Source: Planctomycetaceae bacterium | GTDB taxonomy: Bacteria > Planctomycetota > Planctomycetia > Pirellulales > Pirellulaceae | DNA: 64,000 nt | NCBI GenBank assembly: GCA_007694185.1 | Contig: RECD01000148.1 | Coordinates: forward strand, 1-64,000 | Reading direction: 5' to 3' | Shown: piece by piece, positions 28,189 to 37,812 of the stretch | Layout of the letters: the number at the start of each line of letters is the position of its first letter | Position numbering within the stretch: the stretch's first letter is position 1 | Program-made: the position numbers and the translations under genes | Notes under the pieces: generated by a model | Databases searched by the model: none | What the model saw: only the letters and a program-made list of their open reading frames with translations | What the model was told of the DNA's origin: nothing

Positions 28189-29226
28189 ATGCAAACTCAA
28201 ACGAAACCTTTTGGCGAACTTCCGGATGGCCGTCCGGTCGTCGTTTACACCCTGACCAACGCCCGCGGCCACAGCGTCCGATTGACCAACTATGGTGCGG
28301 TCCTGATGGATGTCAATCTGGCCGATTCCTCTGGGAAGATCGAGAACATCAACCTGTCATTCGATGCCCTGGGCCCCTACTTGGGCAAGCATCCCCACTT
28401 CGGTTCGACCATCGGCCGGTTCTGCAACCGGATCGGTCAAGGACGGTTCCGGATCGACGGGCAAGACTACCAGGTAACCCAAAATCTCGGCAACCATCAC
28501 CTGCATGGCGGAACGATCGGATTCGATCACTTGCTGTGGGAATCGGAAGCGTTCGGGGCCGGCGATTCGGCGGGGGTCCGCTTGCGGCTGTTCAGCCCCG
28601 CCGGCATGGAAGGCTTTCCCGGGAATCTGTGGGCGACCGCGGAGTACGCCTTCAACGAAAACGACGAACTGTCGATGACCTTCGAGGCCACCGCCGACGC
28701 GCCGACCCCGGTCAACCTGTGCAACCACAGTTACTGGAATCTGGGTGGGGTCGGAAGCGGCCCGGTGCTCGATACGATCCTGACACTCGACGCCGACCAG
28801 GTCTTGGAGGTCGACGCGGACCTGATCCCCACGGGTGGCTTGAATGACGTTTCCGACACCGGCCTCGACTTCCGCACCCCCACGCCGCTGGGTGCTCGGA
28901 TCGGCCAGTTCGAAGCGACGAAAGGGTACGACCACTGTTTCGTGGTTCGCGGCCAAGCCGGCACCCTCCGTCGGGCCGCGCGAGCAGAAGAACCTCGCTC
29001 GGGCCGCGTGATGGAAGTCTGGACGACACAACCCGCCGTCCAGCTTTATACCGGAAACCACCTGGCCGCTAACGAAGCCTCCGGCGGCTACGGTCGCCAC
29101 GACGCGTTCTGCTTAGAAACGCAGCATCACCCCGACGCCCCGAATCACCCCGAGTTCCCCTCGGCCGTTTTGCGGCCGGGGGAAACGCTCCGCGAGACGA
29201 CGGTGCATCGGTTCACGACGCGCTGA
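28189..29226 (+). CDS. galM: Aldose 1-epimerase
   Basis: Interconverts alpha and beta anomers of hexoses. The 345 residues carry GSTIGRFCNRIGQGRF and LHGGTIGFDHLLWE, the catalytic-histidine region PVNLCNHSYWNLGG, and the glutamate region FCLETQHHPDAPNHP. No signal peptide is seen, so the location is cytoplasmic. Its ATG is only 36 bases from the probable start of the divergent dus gene, so promoters of the two must overlap. Confidence 0.93.
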   Translation: MQTQTKPFGELPDGRPVVVYTLTNARGHSVRLTNYGAVLMDVNLADSSGKIENINLSFDALGPYLGKHPHFGSTIGRFCNRIGQGRFRIDGQDYQVTQNLGNHHLHGGTIGFDHLLWESEAFGAGDSAGVRLRLFSPAGMEGFPGNLWATAEYAFNENDELSMTFEATADAPTPVNLCNHSYWNLGGVGSGPVLDTILTLDADQVLEVDADLIPTGGLNDVSDTGLDFRTPTPLGARIGQFEATKGYDHCFVVRGQAGTLRRAARAEEPRSGRVMEVWTTQPAVQLYTGNHLAANEASGGYGRHDAFCLETQHHPDAPNHPEFPSAVLRPGETLRETTVHRFTTR

Positions 29227-29230
29227 CAAA

Positions 29231-29662
29231 TCACTCTTCGGTGATCCGTACCGTCTTGATCTGGTCGCCCTGGGCGATCGAATCGACCACATCCTGTCCC
29301 TCCAGCACCTTGCCGAAGACGCTGTGCTTGCCGTCCAGCCAAGGTGTCGGCACGTGGGTGATGAAGAACTGGCTGCCGTTGGTGTTCGGGCCGGCATTGG
29401 CCATCGACAGGACCCCCGGGGCGTCGTGCTTCAATTCGGGATGGAATTCGTCCTCGAACTGATACCCCGGACCGCCGGTTCCGCGTCCTTGAGGGCAACC
29501 ACCCTGGACCATGAAGTCGGGGATCACCCGGTGGAAAACCAACCCGTCGTAGAACTTTTGTCCGACCAGCTTTTCGAAATTGGCAACGGTCTTGGGAGTT
29601 TTGTCGGCGAACAATTCGATCCGAATCGTGCCTTTGTCAGTATCAAAGGTGGCGACCTTCAT
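29231..29662 (-). CDS. Cyclophilin-type peptidyl-prolyl isomerase
   Basis: Catalyses cis-trans isomerisation at proline during folding. The ATG at 29662 gives a compact 143-residue protein ([18 protein letters not shown]). The cyclophilin core is intact: [13 protein letters not shown] with the catalytic Arg, [20 protein letters not shown], and [12 protein letters not shown]. There is no signal peptide, so it is cytoplasmic, like PpiB. The longer in-frame extension up to 29791 has no family similarity. It ends four bases from the galM stop, convergently. Confidence 0.94.
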   Translation of the reverse strand: MKVATFDTDKGTIRIELFADKTPKTVANFEKLVGQKFYDGLVFHRVIPDFMVQGGCPQGRGTGGPGYQFEDEFHPELKHDAPGVLSMANAGPNTNGSQFFITHVPTPWLDGKHSVFGKVLEGQDVVDSIAQGDQIKTVRITEE

Positions 29663-29814
29663 TAGGGAACTCTGGCTTGCAAGGAATGGGGTGTGACGCG
29701 ATCGGCAACGTCCCGATCGACCGCCGTGAGGCGGCCCGCCTCGACCGACAGAAGACGCGAAGAGTCCCCGACCGTCAACCCGCTTGAACACCGAGCCAAG
29801 TCACCCCAACGGGA

Positions 29815-30468
29815 TCACCGCAACACCTCCGCCGGGGATTCGACTGACGTTTCGGGCGACGTTTCATCCGCATCCGAGGGAACGATTGTCTCCGTCGGGG
29901 CATCGTCCGAAGTCGGCGCGTCGCCCGGTTCCGTCGGCCCCGCAGGCTCAGTCACCACCGCTTCGTCCCCGGCGGACCGGACCCCGGTCAAAGGGATTCG
30001 CTGACCGTCTTCCAAGATCAGCACGAATGCCGATCCCGGGCTGGCCTCGGCTTTCGACGGGTCGATCGCCAACTGGGCAGAACCCTCCGAACCGCGGAGG
30101 TTGAAGACCATCTTTCCCGAGTTTGCCGGATCACCCATGGCCTGAAAACTGAGATCCATCGTCTCGATGTTGCCAACGTGTTCGGCGATCTCCGGTGAAT
30201 TTCCCACCTGTTGTTGGAACTGCTTCGCGAGTTCCGTTCGCACCGTGCGGATGCCAAAATATCCGACGCCGCAGCAAGCCAGCGCCGCGACAGTGGACAA
30301 CAGGCCGATGATCCCGAATACCCACAAGATCACCCGCCCACCAGAACCCCCCGGAGGCGAATGGGGTGGCTGTTGATAAGCCTCCGAATAGGACGGGCCA
30401 CCACCGCCTCGGCGAGAATCGGGGGTACGGTCCGAGGCGAAGTTGCCCCAATCATTTCCGCTGGACAT
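29815..30468 (-). CDS. Small membrane protein, possibly Coa1-like
   Basis: 217 residues from the ATG at 30468. A Gly/Pro-rich cytoplasmic head (1-43) is followed by one transmembrane helix (about 45-70, with a CC pair). An outside segment (EIAEHVGNIETMDLSFQAMG... GSEGSAQLAI) recalls the Coa1 cytochrome-oxidase assembly fold found in small planctomycete proteins. Then comes a Pro/Glu/Thr/Asp-rich tail of about 70 residues. The Coa1 link is a pattern impression only. It lies 100 bases downstream of selO on the same strand. Confidence 0.6.
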   Translation of the reverse strand: MSSGNDWGNFASDRTPDSRRGGGGPSYSEAYQQPPHSPPGGSGGRVILWVFGIIGLLSTVAALACCGVGYFGIRTVRTELAKQFQQQVGNSPEIAEHVGNIETMDLSFQAMGDPANSGKMVFNLRGSEGSAQLAIDPSKAEASPGSAFVLILEDGQRIPLTGVRSAGDEAVVTEPAGPTEPGDAPTSDDAPTETIVPSDADETSPETSVESPAEVLR

Positions 30469-30568
30469 GGTGTGGAAGTCTCCGGCCGCAAAACGGCCGC
30501 TGGGGGTACGGACAGGGGCAAAATCATCTAAACGACCGTTTTCGCAGGCAAAGCCGGGCTGCGGAGCA

Positions 30569-32248
30569 TCAAGAACTGCAGGACAACATCGAACAACCCG
30601 CTCGATTCCGTGCCCACTCCGGACGCTTCGCCGCGAACCGCTCGAGCCCCGCAATTTCGGCGTAAGGACGTCGCAACGCATCGAGCCATTCGCCCAGCAG
30701 GTCAGCGTCTCCCTGCTCGGCGCGGTCGATCGCGAGTTGCGCAAGATAGTTTCGAGGCACGTAGATCGGATTGACCCGGTTCATATTAGCGGCTCGATCG
30801 GCGTCGGGAATACCGGTCATGCGAACCCGCCGACGGTAGCGATCCAGCCACCTCCGATAGGTTTCCCCGATTTGGCCTGTCAACCGATCCGGGTGATAAA
30901 ACGCTTCCCGAAGCGACTCGGGAATGCCTGGCGTTTCTGAAGTTTCTGCGCCCTCGCGGTGATCAGCCATCAAAGGCCGCTCGTCATGAACGGGGACGTC
31001 GGCTAACCGCCGAAAGAACAGAGTCATGTCGGTTTCGGTCTGGGCAAAGCAAACCAACAGGCCGTCGACCAACTCGTCATCGACCGATTCTTGGTATTCT
31101 TCCAACCCCAATTTGGCTGCCATCATCCGTCGCCAGCCACGTTCGAACGCCTCTGAGTAGCCGTGAAGGCTGGCTTCCAGCGGTTCGGCTTTGCCGACCA
31201 ACGGTACCAGGGCATTGGCGAGTTGCAGCAGGTTCCAAAGGGCGATCCGAGGTTGGTTGCCGAAGCAATACCGCTTGCCCTGCGCGTCGGTCGTGTTGGG
31301 TGTCCAGTCCGGGTCGTAGTCTTCCAACCAACCGTAGGGCCCGTAATCGATCGTCAGCCCAAGGATCGAGAGGTTGTCGGTGTTCATGACGCCGTGGACG
31401 AAGCCGACCCGCATCCAGTGAACGATCAACGTCGCCGTCGTCTGGCAGACTTCGTCGAACCACCTCGCGTAGGTCTCTGCGTCGATCGGTTTTCCGTCGG
31501 CGATCAATTGCGGGAAGTCGGTTCGGATCGTGTAATCGGCCAGTGTCCGCAGCGTTTCGATGTCCCCCCGAGACGTGAAGATCTCGAAATTGCCAAAGCG
31601 GGTGAACGAGGGGGCCACGCGACAGACGACCGCCCCCGGTTCCGCCCGAGCATGGCCGTCGTAAAACATGTCTCGGATCACCTGCTCGCCGGTCGTGACC
31701 AACGACAACGCGCGGGTGGTTGGGACGCCGAGATGGTGCATCGCCTCGCTGCAGATGAATTCCCGCAGCGAAGACCGCAACACCGCCAGCCCGTCGGCCG
31801 ATCGCGAATAGGGTGTCGGGCCGGCGCCTTTGAGTTGCAGGACCCAGCGCCCGCCCCCCGATCCGCTTTCCGGGACGACGACCTCACCGAGGTTGATCGC
31901 GCGGCCGTCTCCCAATTGACCTGCCCAATTGCCGAACTGGTGTCCCCCGTAGCACATGGCGAACGGTTCCATCCCGGGAACCAAACGGTTGCCCCCAAAG
32001 ACTTCCGCAAAACCGCTGTCCGAACCGAGGTCTCCGGTGATTCCCAACACCTCCGCCATTTCGCGGGAATGGGCGAGCAATCGGGGCGCACGAACCGGTG
32101 TCGGTTGTACCCTCGAGTAGCATGCCCGATGCACTTGACGGCGGAAGTTGCGATCCTCCGTATCGCCAGGTAACTCCCGCACGAACGAGTTGTCGAAGGT
32201 CAACGAGGCGAGCGATTCGACCGCTCGGGTCGGCAGATTCGGATTCAT
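30569..32248 (-). CDS. selO: Protein adenylyltransferase SelO (YdiU/UPF0061)
   Basis: Pseudokinase-fold enzyme that transfers AMP to protein side chains, linked to redox stress. The family signature stretches are LVPGMEPFAMCYGGHQFGNW, KGAGPTPYSRSADG, and HGVMNTDNLSILGLTIDYGP, with the metal/catalytic Asp and Asn. The length of 559 residues is above the roughly 480-490 common in bacteria. The C-terminus ends SCSS, keeping the redox cysteine that is selenocysteine in mitochondrial homologues. Its ATG overlaps the thiD stop as ATGA. Confidence 0.94.
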   Translation of the reverse strand: MNPNLPTRAVESLASLTFDNSFVRELPGDTEDRNFRRQVHRACYSRVQPTPVRAPRLLAHSREMAEVLGITGDLGSDSGFAEVFGGNRLVPGMEPFAMCYGGHQFGNWAGQLGDGRAINLGEVVVPESGSGGGRWVLQLKGAGPTPYSRSADGLAVLRSSLREFICSEAMHHLGVPTTRALSLVTTGEQVIRDMFYDGHARAEPGAVVCRVAPSFTRFGNFEIFTSRGDIETLRTLADYTIRTDFPQLIADGKPIDAETYARWFDEVCQTTATLIVHWMRVGFVHGVMNTDNLSILGLTIDYGPYGWLEDYDPDWTPNTTDAQGKRYCFGNQPRIALWNLLQLANALVPLVGKAEPLEASLHGYSEAFERGWRRMMAAKLGLEEYQESVDDELVDGLLVCFAQTETDMTLFFRRLADVPVHDERPLMADHREGAETSETPGIPESLREAFYHPDRLTGQIGETYRRWLDRYRRRVRMTGIPDADRAANMNRVNPIYVPRNYLAQLAIDRAEQGDADLLGEWLDALRRPYAEIAGLERFAAKRPEWARNRAGCSMLSCSS

Positions 32249-33054
32249 GGTTTCGCTTCAGGATCGGGCGGCTCGAATTCGGCGGCAACCGCCATGTTGA
32301 CCGGACCGACGCCTTTTCCCAAGCCGGGTGCGTCGCGGATCGCTGCCGAAATGAAACGTTTGGCGCCGCAAGCGGCCTCCGTCAGCTCATCGCCCAGCGC
32401 CAGTCTGGCGGTCACGGCCGCCGAAAAAACACAACCGGACCCATGTGTCGAAAGGGTCCGCCAACGTTCTGATTCCAACCAGCAGGTTTCCGTCGCCGAG
32501 CACAACAAATCGACCGAATGACCCTCGAACTCGCCTCCCTTGATCAGCACGTTGGCTACCCCCATTCGAAGGATCGCGTCGGCCGCGGCGAGCATCGCCT
32601 CACGGCTTTCGATCGTGATCCCGCAGAGTCGCTCCGCCTCATGCCGGTTGGGCGTGATCAGGTACGCCTGGGGCAGCAGCTCATCCGCCAAGGCCTCGAT
32701 CGCCCGTTCCCCCAACAGCGGTTGGCCGTGCTTGCTGATCATGACCGGGTCGATCACCAGCGGGAAGCTGAACTCATGGGCGCGGTTCGCCAACCGGCGG
32801 ATCAGTTCCGGGTCGCCGAGCGCTCCTGTTTTCGCCGCCTGCGGCGGGATGTCGCTCAGGACCGCGTCGAGTTGTGCCAGGACAAAGCCGGCATCGATCG
32901 GCAGGATGTCGCTGACCGAGACGGTGTTCTGGACCGTCAACAGGGTGACGACACACGTCCCGTAGACGCCGTGTTGATGGAACGTTTTCAGGTCCGCTTG
33001 CAGTCCCGCCCCGCCCGACGGATCCGAGCCGGCGATCGTCAGCGCGACTTTCAT
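32245..33054 (-). CDS. thiD: Hydroxymethylpyrimidine/phosphomethylpyrimidine kinase
   Basis: Phosphorylates HMP twice in thiamine synthesis. The 269 residues start MKVALTIAGSDPSGGAGLQADLKTF, the family N-terminus. VVTLLTVQNT, DPVMISKHG and the ATP/anion-hole motif STHGSGCVFSAA are all present. Coupled by 4-base ATGA overlaps both to the membrane-anchor gene before it and to selO after it, suggesting one polycistronic message. Confidence 0.95.
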   Translation of the reverse strand: MKVALTIAGSDPSGGAGLQADLKTFHQHGVYGTCVVTLLTVQNTVSVSDILPIDAGFVLAQLDAVLSDIPPQAAKTGALGDPELIRRLANRAHEFSFPLVIDPVMISKHGQPLLGERAIEALADELLPQAYLITPNRHEAERLCGITIESREAMLAAADAILRMGVANVLIKGGEFEGHSVDLLCSATETCWLESERWRTLSTHGSGCVFSAAVTARLALGDELTEAACGAKRFISAAIRDAPGLGKGVGPVNMAVAAEFEPPDPEAKP

Positions 33055-33806
33055 GGCCGCGGCTCGATCAACTTGTCGAGCATCGGCATCACCAAGGTGC
33101 GGTAGATCGCCTCCCCGAGCGGCGAGCCTTTGATCCGTTCCATCGCGTCATAGGCGGCACGTCCCGATTCGGTGTCCAAGTCGACTTCCATCGTTCGCCC
33201 CTGGGCATCCACCAACACGCCTCGGTAAGAATGCACTCCCGCCTCCGATTCGTCGCGAAACACCTCATGAAACTGCGCGGTGCCGAAATCGAACGCACCC
33301 GAAACCGCTTCGTCACTCGGAACGGTTGCCCGCGCGTTTAGCCCGATCGAATCCCTGACCAACCGGCCGACTTCCGCGATCGACTCAGGTGATCCGATCC
33401 GATCGATCCGACCGAGCTGTTCGCTCAAGGATTCCAATTGCCGCTGCTCAGAGGCATGCTCGGCATTCTCGATCGCGGCGGTGACCGCCGTTTCGATCTG
33501 TGCGGGCGGGATCGAGTCCAGAACCGGCGAATCCACCGGAGGGTCGCCGGCGGCGTTGTCTGACGCCGGCGGCTCCACCGTGCCGGCGTCCCCGGAACTC
33601 GACGATGGGGAGTCGTGAGCCGTCCGAGTAGCGATGTTCGGGTCCGGCTTCGGCCCGGTGACGGCAGCGGTCGGTCGGGGAAGGTACCAAACCAACAGCC
33701 CTAGGACGAAAATGGCGTGAAATGCGAGCGAGACGATCAGTCCGGTGCGTAACCGTGCATCTCGTGATCGGCCGGTTTCCGTAGTCATCGGTGGGGACAT
33801 CATCAA
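33051..33806 (-). CDS. Membrane-anchored protein with TonB-like N-terminus, unknown
   Basis: 251 residues. A short Arg-rich cytoplasmic start is followed by one hydrophobic helix (about 21-41, LIVSLAFHAIFVLGLLVWYL) and PRP, the arrangement of TonB and GltJ-type anchors. A Ser/Pro/Asp-rich linker (50-105), a likely helical Gln/Glu region (105-150) and an extracytoplasmic domain with GVLVDAQGRTMEVDLDTESG follow. I see no standard TonB C-terminal domain or ExbB/ExbD neighbours. First gene of the chain with thiD and selO. Confidence 0.65.
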   Translation of the reverse strand: MMMSPPMTTETGRSRDARLRTGLIVSLAFHAIFVLGLLVWYLPRPTAAVTGPKPDPNIATRTAHDSPSSSSGDAGTVEPPASDNAAGDPPVDSPVLDSIPPAQIETAVTAAIENAEHASEQRQLESLSEQLGRIDRIGSPESIAEVGRLVRDSIGLNARATVPSDEAVSGAFDFGTAQFHEVFRDESEAGVHSYRGVLVDAQGRTMEVDLDTESGRAAYDAMERIKGSPLGEAIYRTLVMPMLDKLIEPRP

Positions 33807-34103
33807 AACCGTTTTCTGAACACATCAGGCCCGCGAACGCCGAAACATCCGTTCGCCGGTTCGACGTTTACGCGGACGGATTCCGAGCCGAAATTTCCCC
33901 ACCGAATTCGGTTGGCATAACTGCCCGCGTCCGATTCAGTCTAGATGGCCAGGTAGCCTGGGTTAACCCCTGTGATCCGGGGCCGGATCGCTGCCGGACG
34001 TTTAACGGGCAAACCCGTGATCAGACGACCAACTTATCCGCAATTCGTCCGTTCAAACTCTGCTATAGTTCCGGTTTTCGTACCCAACCGATCGAGAGCC
34101 GCC
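33807..34103. other. Divergent intergenic region with inverted repeats
   Basis: No gene seen. GATCCGG-GG-CCGGATC (33974-33989) is a perfect inverted repeat, and ACGGG-CAAA-CCCGT (34005-34018) a smaller one. A TATAGT box at 34064-34069 lies 34 bases before the PfpI-family ATG, but without a good -35 at 16-18 bases. Confidence 0.4.
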
Positions 34104-34682
34104 ATGTCCTTGGGAAAAGTTTTGATCGTCATCGGTGATGCGACTGAGACGCTCGACACAATGTATCCGTACTACCGATTGCAAGAGGCGGGGTTTGTGC
34201 CTGTCGTCGCGGCGCCCCAGAAGCGGCTGTACCAAATGGTGATGCATGAGGTGAAGCCGGGCTGGACGATCACCAAGGAATGGGAAGGCTACACCTTGCA
34301 CGCCGACATCGCGTTTCGCGATATCCGACCGGAGGAGTTCGCCGGGATCCTCTTCTCCGGAGGCCGGGCGCCGGAATACATCCGGTATGACGAAGATTTG
34401 GTGCGGGTGACCCAGCATTTCTTCGCGGCCAACAAGCCGATCGCGAGCGTCTGTCACGGGGTCGAGATCCCGGCCTACGCGGACTGTGTCCGGGGCCGCA
34501 AAATGGCGACCGTCCCTAAGTGCCGTTTCGACCTGGAGGTTTGCGGCGGGACCTTCGTCGACGCCCCGTGCGTCATCGACGGAAATCTCGTCAGCGGCAG
34601 AACATTCCACGACAACGGGCACTACGTCGGGCCGTGGATCGAACTGCTTCTGAAATCGGTTCCGCAGCCCGAAAACGGCTGA
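34104..34682 (+). CDS. DJ-1/PfpI family protein
   Basis: 192-residue class I glutamine amidotransferase-like protein. The start MSLGKVLIVIGDATETLDT fits the first strand. GILFSGGRAPEYIRYDEDL and the nucleophile-elbow region SVCHGVEIPAY, with the reactive cysteine, match the family. Members include proteases, chaperones and deglycases, and the exact activity is not predictable here. The upstream open frame to 33972 lies in promoter DNA. Ends 43 bases before a strong hairpin terminator shared with coxA. Confidence 0.9.
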   Translation: MSLGKVLIVIGDATETLDTMYPYYRLQEAGFVPVVAAPQKRLYQMVMHEVKPGWTITKEWEGYTLHADIAFRDIRPEEFAGILFSGGRAPEYIRYDEDLVRVTQHFFAANKPIASVCHGVEIPAYADCVRGRKMATVPKCRFDLEVCGGTFVDAPCVIDGNLVSGRTFHDNGHYVGPWIELLLKSVPQPENG

Positions 34683-34724
34683 ATCGACGGGGCTCACTCA
34701 TCTCTTGCGAAGCGTCAACAAAAA

Positions 34725-34755
34725 CACCCCGCCAAGCGGAAAGCCTGGCGGGGTG
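34725..34755. terminator. Bidirectional hairpin terminator
   Basis: Perfect 10-base stem CACCCCGCCA/TGGCGGGGTG (34725-34734 and 34746-34755) with an 11-base loop. It is flanked by an A-rich stretch on the left (AACAAAAA) and TTGTTT on the right, so it can work in both directions. It separates the PfpI gene and the respiratory operon, whose stops converge on it. Confidence 0.75.
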
Positions 34756-34806
34756 ATCGTTGTTTGAACCGGGCCGGGCTAAATCATCCCGACTTCATGC
34801 CTTCCC

Positions 34807-36564
34807 CTACTCCTGGCCGCCGGCGTGAGCCGGTTGCTGGGCCGGCACTTTCTCGGAAGCTTCGTCTGGCGACTCAATCGGATTGAGGAAGATGTAGTTC
34901 TCGGCATCCTCATCCCACCCCAGTCCGGTGAAGTCATACGGATCGCCGACAACCGGCGGACGAGAAAAGTTGTAGTACGGTGGCGGGCTCGTGCATTGCC
35001 ATTCGAGCGTCACACCACCCCAGGGGTTGGGTGGCGCCTGCTTGCCATTGAACAGCGAGTAAAGCAACACCACACCGGCGATCAACAGCCCGATTCCGAG
35101 GATGAACGCACCGACGCTGCTCACCTGGTGCAGGAACGCGAATTCCGGATCGTAAGTCGCGTAACGTCGCGGCATGCCCCGACTGCCCAGTACGAATTGG
35201 GGCAAGAAGGTGATGTTGAAGCCGAGGAAGACGATCAGACAGGAAATTTGCCCTCCCAGTTCGCTGAACATCTTGCCGGTCATCTTCGGCCACCAGTGGA
35301 ACAAACCACCGAGGAACGCGATCATCGTTCCGCCCATCATCACGTAGTGAAAGTGGGCGACGATGAAATAGGTGTCGTGAAGGTGCAGGTCGACCGACAA
35401 CACACCGAGAAACAAGCCGGTCAAACCGCCGATCGTGAACAGGAACAGGAACGCGATCGCATAGCACATCGGCGTCGTCAGGCTGATCGAACCCTTGTAG
35501 AGGGTCGCCAACCAGTTGAACACCTTGATCGCCGACGGGATCGAAACCGTGAAAGTCAACGCGCTGAAGATGATCGTCGTCAACGAGCTCATGCCGCTGG
35601 TGAACATGTGGTGTCCCCAGACGAGAAATCCGAGCAGCGCGATGGCGATCGAGGAATAGGCGATGAATCGGTAACCGAAAATGTGCTTGTGCGAGTGTAC
35701 GCTGATCAGCTCGCTGATGATGCCGAAGGCCGGCAAAATCATGATGTACACCGCCGGGTGGCTGTAGAACCAGAAAAAGTGCTGGTAGGTCACCGGGTCG
35801 CCATTGAACTCGGGGTCAAAGATCCCGATGTGCATCGTCCGTTCGGCGATCAGCAGCAGCAGCGTGATGCCGAGGACCGGCGTCGCCAACACCTGGATGA
35901 TGCTGGTCGAGTAGGTGGCCCACAAAAACAGCGGCATCTTGAACCAGGTCATCCCCGGCGGTCGCATCGTGTTGATCGTGACGATGAAATTTAGGCCCGT
36001 GAAGATCGAACTGAACCCCAGCACAAACGCACCCAAGGTGGCCAGGATGACAGAGGTCTCCGTCGTCGTGCTGTAGGGCGTGTAGAAGGTCCAGCCGGTA
36101 TCCAAGCCGGTGCCCATCAAGGCACCGACGAAGAACAAAGCACCGATCACCCACAGGTAGAAACTGCTCAAGTTCAATCGCGGGAAAGCGACGTCCTTCG
36201 CACCGAGCATCACGGGTACGAGGAAATTACCTAACGCCGCCGGGATGCTCGGGATGATGAACAGGAACACCATGATCGCCCCGTGCAACGTGAACACCTG
36301 GTTGTAGGTGTCGTTGTCAGCGAACAGGGCACCACTGGGCGTGAACAGGTGGGCCCGAATGCCCAGGGCCAACAACCCGCCGCCAAAGAACGAAGTCAGG
36401 ATGCCGACCAGGTACATCAACCCGATCCGCTTGTGGTCCAAGGTACAGGCCCAGCTCAGCACGCCGGTGCTGTTCTTGAGATAATTGTCGCTATCCGAAA
36501 TGGCACCGGGATTGAAACCCCGACTCCGTCCGACCGTATGCTCGGCCATGATCTCGATACCCAA
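34807..36564 (-). CDS. coxA: Cytochrome c oxidase subunit I, A2 type
   Basis: Catalytic heme-copper subunit that reduces oxygen and pumps protons. Twelve-helix protein of 585 residues with heme ligand regions [10 protein letters not shown] and [17 protein letters not shown], and the copper-site motif FYSHPAVYI. Where A1 enzymes have the D-channel Glu (HPEV) this one has Ala271, preceded by Tyr267-Ser268. That YSHPxV pattern defines the A2 subfamily, as in the caa3 oxidase of Rhodothermus. Start may be the second Met (MAEHTVG, 36549). Last gene of the block, followed by a terminator; no subunit III gene is next to it. Confidence 0.96.
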   Translation of the reverse strand: MGIEIMAEHTVGRSRGFNPGAISDSDNYLKNSTGVLSWACTLDHKRIGLMYLVGILTSFFGGGLLALGIRAHLFTPSGALFADNDTYNQVFTLHGAIMVFLFIIPSIPAALGNFLVPVMLGAKDVAFPRLNLSSFYLWVIGALFFVGALMGTGLDTGWTFYTPYSTTTETSVILATLGAFVLGFSSIFTGLNFIVTINTMRPPGMTWFKMPLFLWATYSTSIIQVLATPVLGITLLLLIAERTMHIGIFDPEFNGDPVTYQHFFWFYSHPAVYIMILPAFGIISELISVHSHKHIFGYRFIAYSSIAIALLGFLVWGHHMFTSGMSSLTTIIFSALTFTVSIPSAIKVFNWLATLYKGSISLTTPMCYAIAFLFLFTIGGLTGLFLGVLSVDLHLHDTYFIVAHFHYVMMGGTMIAFLGGLFHWWPKMTGKMFSELGGQISCLIVFLGFNITFLPQFVLGSRGMPRRYATYDPEFAFLHQVSSVGAFILGIGLLIAGVVLLYSLFNGKQAPPNPWGGVTLEWQCTSPPPYYNFSRPPVVGDPYDFTGLGWDEDAENYIFLNPIESPDEASEKVPAQQPAHAGGQE

Positions 36565-36640
36565 AAGAAATGTGAACTGATCGATCGATGTCGAATGAAA
36601 ACTGAAACGCCGAGCCCGGCATCACCGGACCGAGGCCGGA

Positions 36641-37726
36641 TTACTCGCTCAATGACTTGAGGAACGCGATGATGCTGTCGATGTCGTCATCCGAAAGCTG
36701 ACCCTTGTAACTCGGCATCACCGGGTTGTAACCGCTGACCACCAACGCCTTCGGCTCGATGATCGATTCGCGAATGTACGCCTCGTCAACTTTCCCTTTG
36801 GTGCCGTCGGTGAACTCACGATCACTGCCGAAACCGCCCAGGAAACTTGGGCCGACCCGACGGCTGCCGTCGAGCGAGTGGCAAGAGCCACAGCCACGAC
36901 GCTCGTACAGCAATTTGCCGTACTCCGCAGGCAAGACCCCGTCAGGGCGAACGCTGTACTTCTTGATCCAAGCGTTCAGGTCCTCGCGGGTCTCGTGTAC
37001 CACCACGACGGTCTGCATCTTGGAGTGATCCTTGCCGCAGTACTCGGTGCAGTACAGGTCGTGGAACCGATAACCGTCTTCCGTGAATTGGTACTTCTCG
37101 CGATCGAAGACGCCATCGTTATTTTCTTTCGCGTCGGCCCAAGCTTGCTCCAAGTCCTCGTCGCTGACCCGTTGGCTCGCCACCTTGGGGTGGAACCACA
37201 TGTCGTTGAACCGACCGGGAACGATGTCCCGTTTCACCCGAAATGCCGGGATGAACAGACTGTGGATGACGTCGCTCGAGCGCATCGTCAATTGGGTCGG
37301 CTGGTCATTCAGGATGTGCAATTCGGGGTGGATCACGCCACCGCCGTAATCGACCGCCCAACCCCATTTGAAAGCCTTAACCGCCAGCGTGTCGGCGTTG
37401 TCGGGCACCTGCTGCTGATCGATGTAGCCGAGCGCACCCTTGGCGAAAATCCAAACCAGCAGGAAAGAAGGGAGAATCGACCAGGCGATTTCGAGCGGCG
37501 TGTTGTGAGACACCTGGCTTTCCGCCGGCTCCCCTTTCTTCTTCATGAACCGAATCGTGAAATAGACCAAGGCGAACGTGATCGGCACCATGAAGAAAAT
37601 GCAGATCCAAAGGACCAACATGAAGGTCGAATCGACCTGGTCGCTGAAGGTCGATGCCGATTCTGGAAACCAAAATCGGTCGGTGTAGTCGCCAAGCAAA
37701 TGGGAGCCAGAAATCATCGCGATCAC
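36641..37726 (-). CDS. coxB: Cytochrome c oxidase subunit II with fused cytochrome c
   Basis: Electron entry subunit of caa3 type. Two N-terminal transmembrane helices precede the cupredoxin domain, whose CuA site is CTEYCGKDHSKM. A C-terminal cytochrome c domain has heme motif CGSCH and axial Met in NPVMPSYKG. It can thus accept electrons directly from Alternative Complex III or a soluble cytochrome. Length 361 residues; MISGSHLL at 37717 is an alternative start. Sits 76 bases upstream of coxA. Confidence 0.95.
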   Translation of the reverse strand: MIAMISGSHLLGDYTDRFWFPESASTFSDQVDSTFMLVLWICIFFMVPITFALVYFTIRFMKKKGEPAESQVSHNTPLEIAWSILPSFLLVWIFAKGALGYIDQQQVPDNADTLAVKAFKWGWAVDYGGGVIHPELHILNDQPTQLTMRSSDVIHSLFIPAFRVKRDIVPGRFNDMWFHPKVASQRVSDEDLEQAWADAKENNDGVFDREKYQFTEDGYRFHDLYCTEYCGKDHSKMQTVVVVHETREDLNAWIKKYSVRPDGVLPAEYGKLLYERRGCGSCHSLDGSRRVGPSFLGGFGSDREFTDGTKGKVDEAYIRESIIEPKALVVSGYNPVMPSYKGQLSDDDIDSIIAFLKSLSE

Positions 37727-37812
37727 GAGTCAGGGTAAGGTTCGAGTGCCGAAAACGGGCTACTTGGAAAAATAAGTTCGGGTGGCGAAGCAATTGGACC
37801 GATCCACAACGG

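Noticed and set aside
34825-35994. Plus-strand open frame (389 codons) opposite coxA
   Set aside because: Highly charged shadow of a membrane protein gene; coxA on the other strand is certain.
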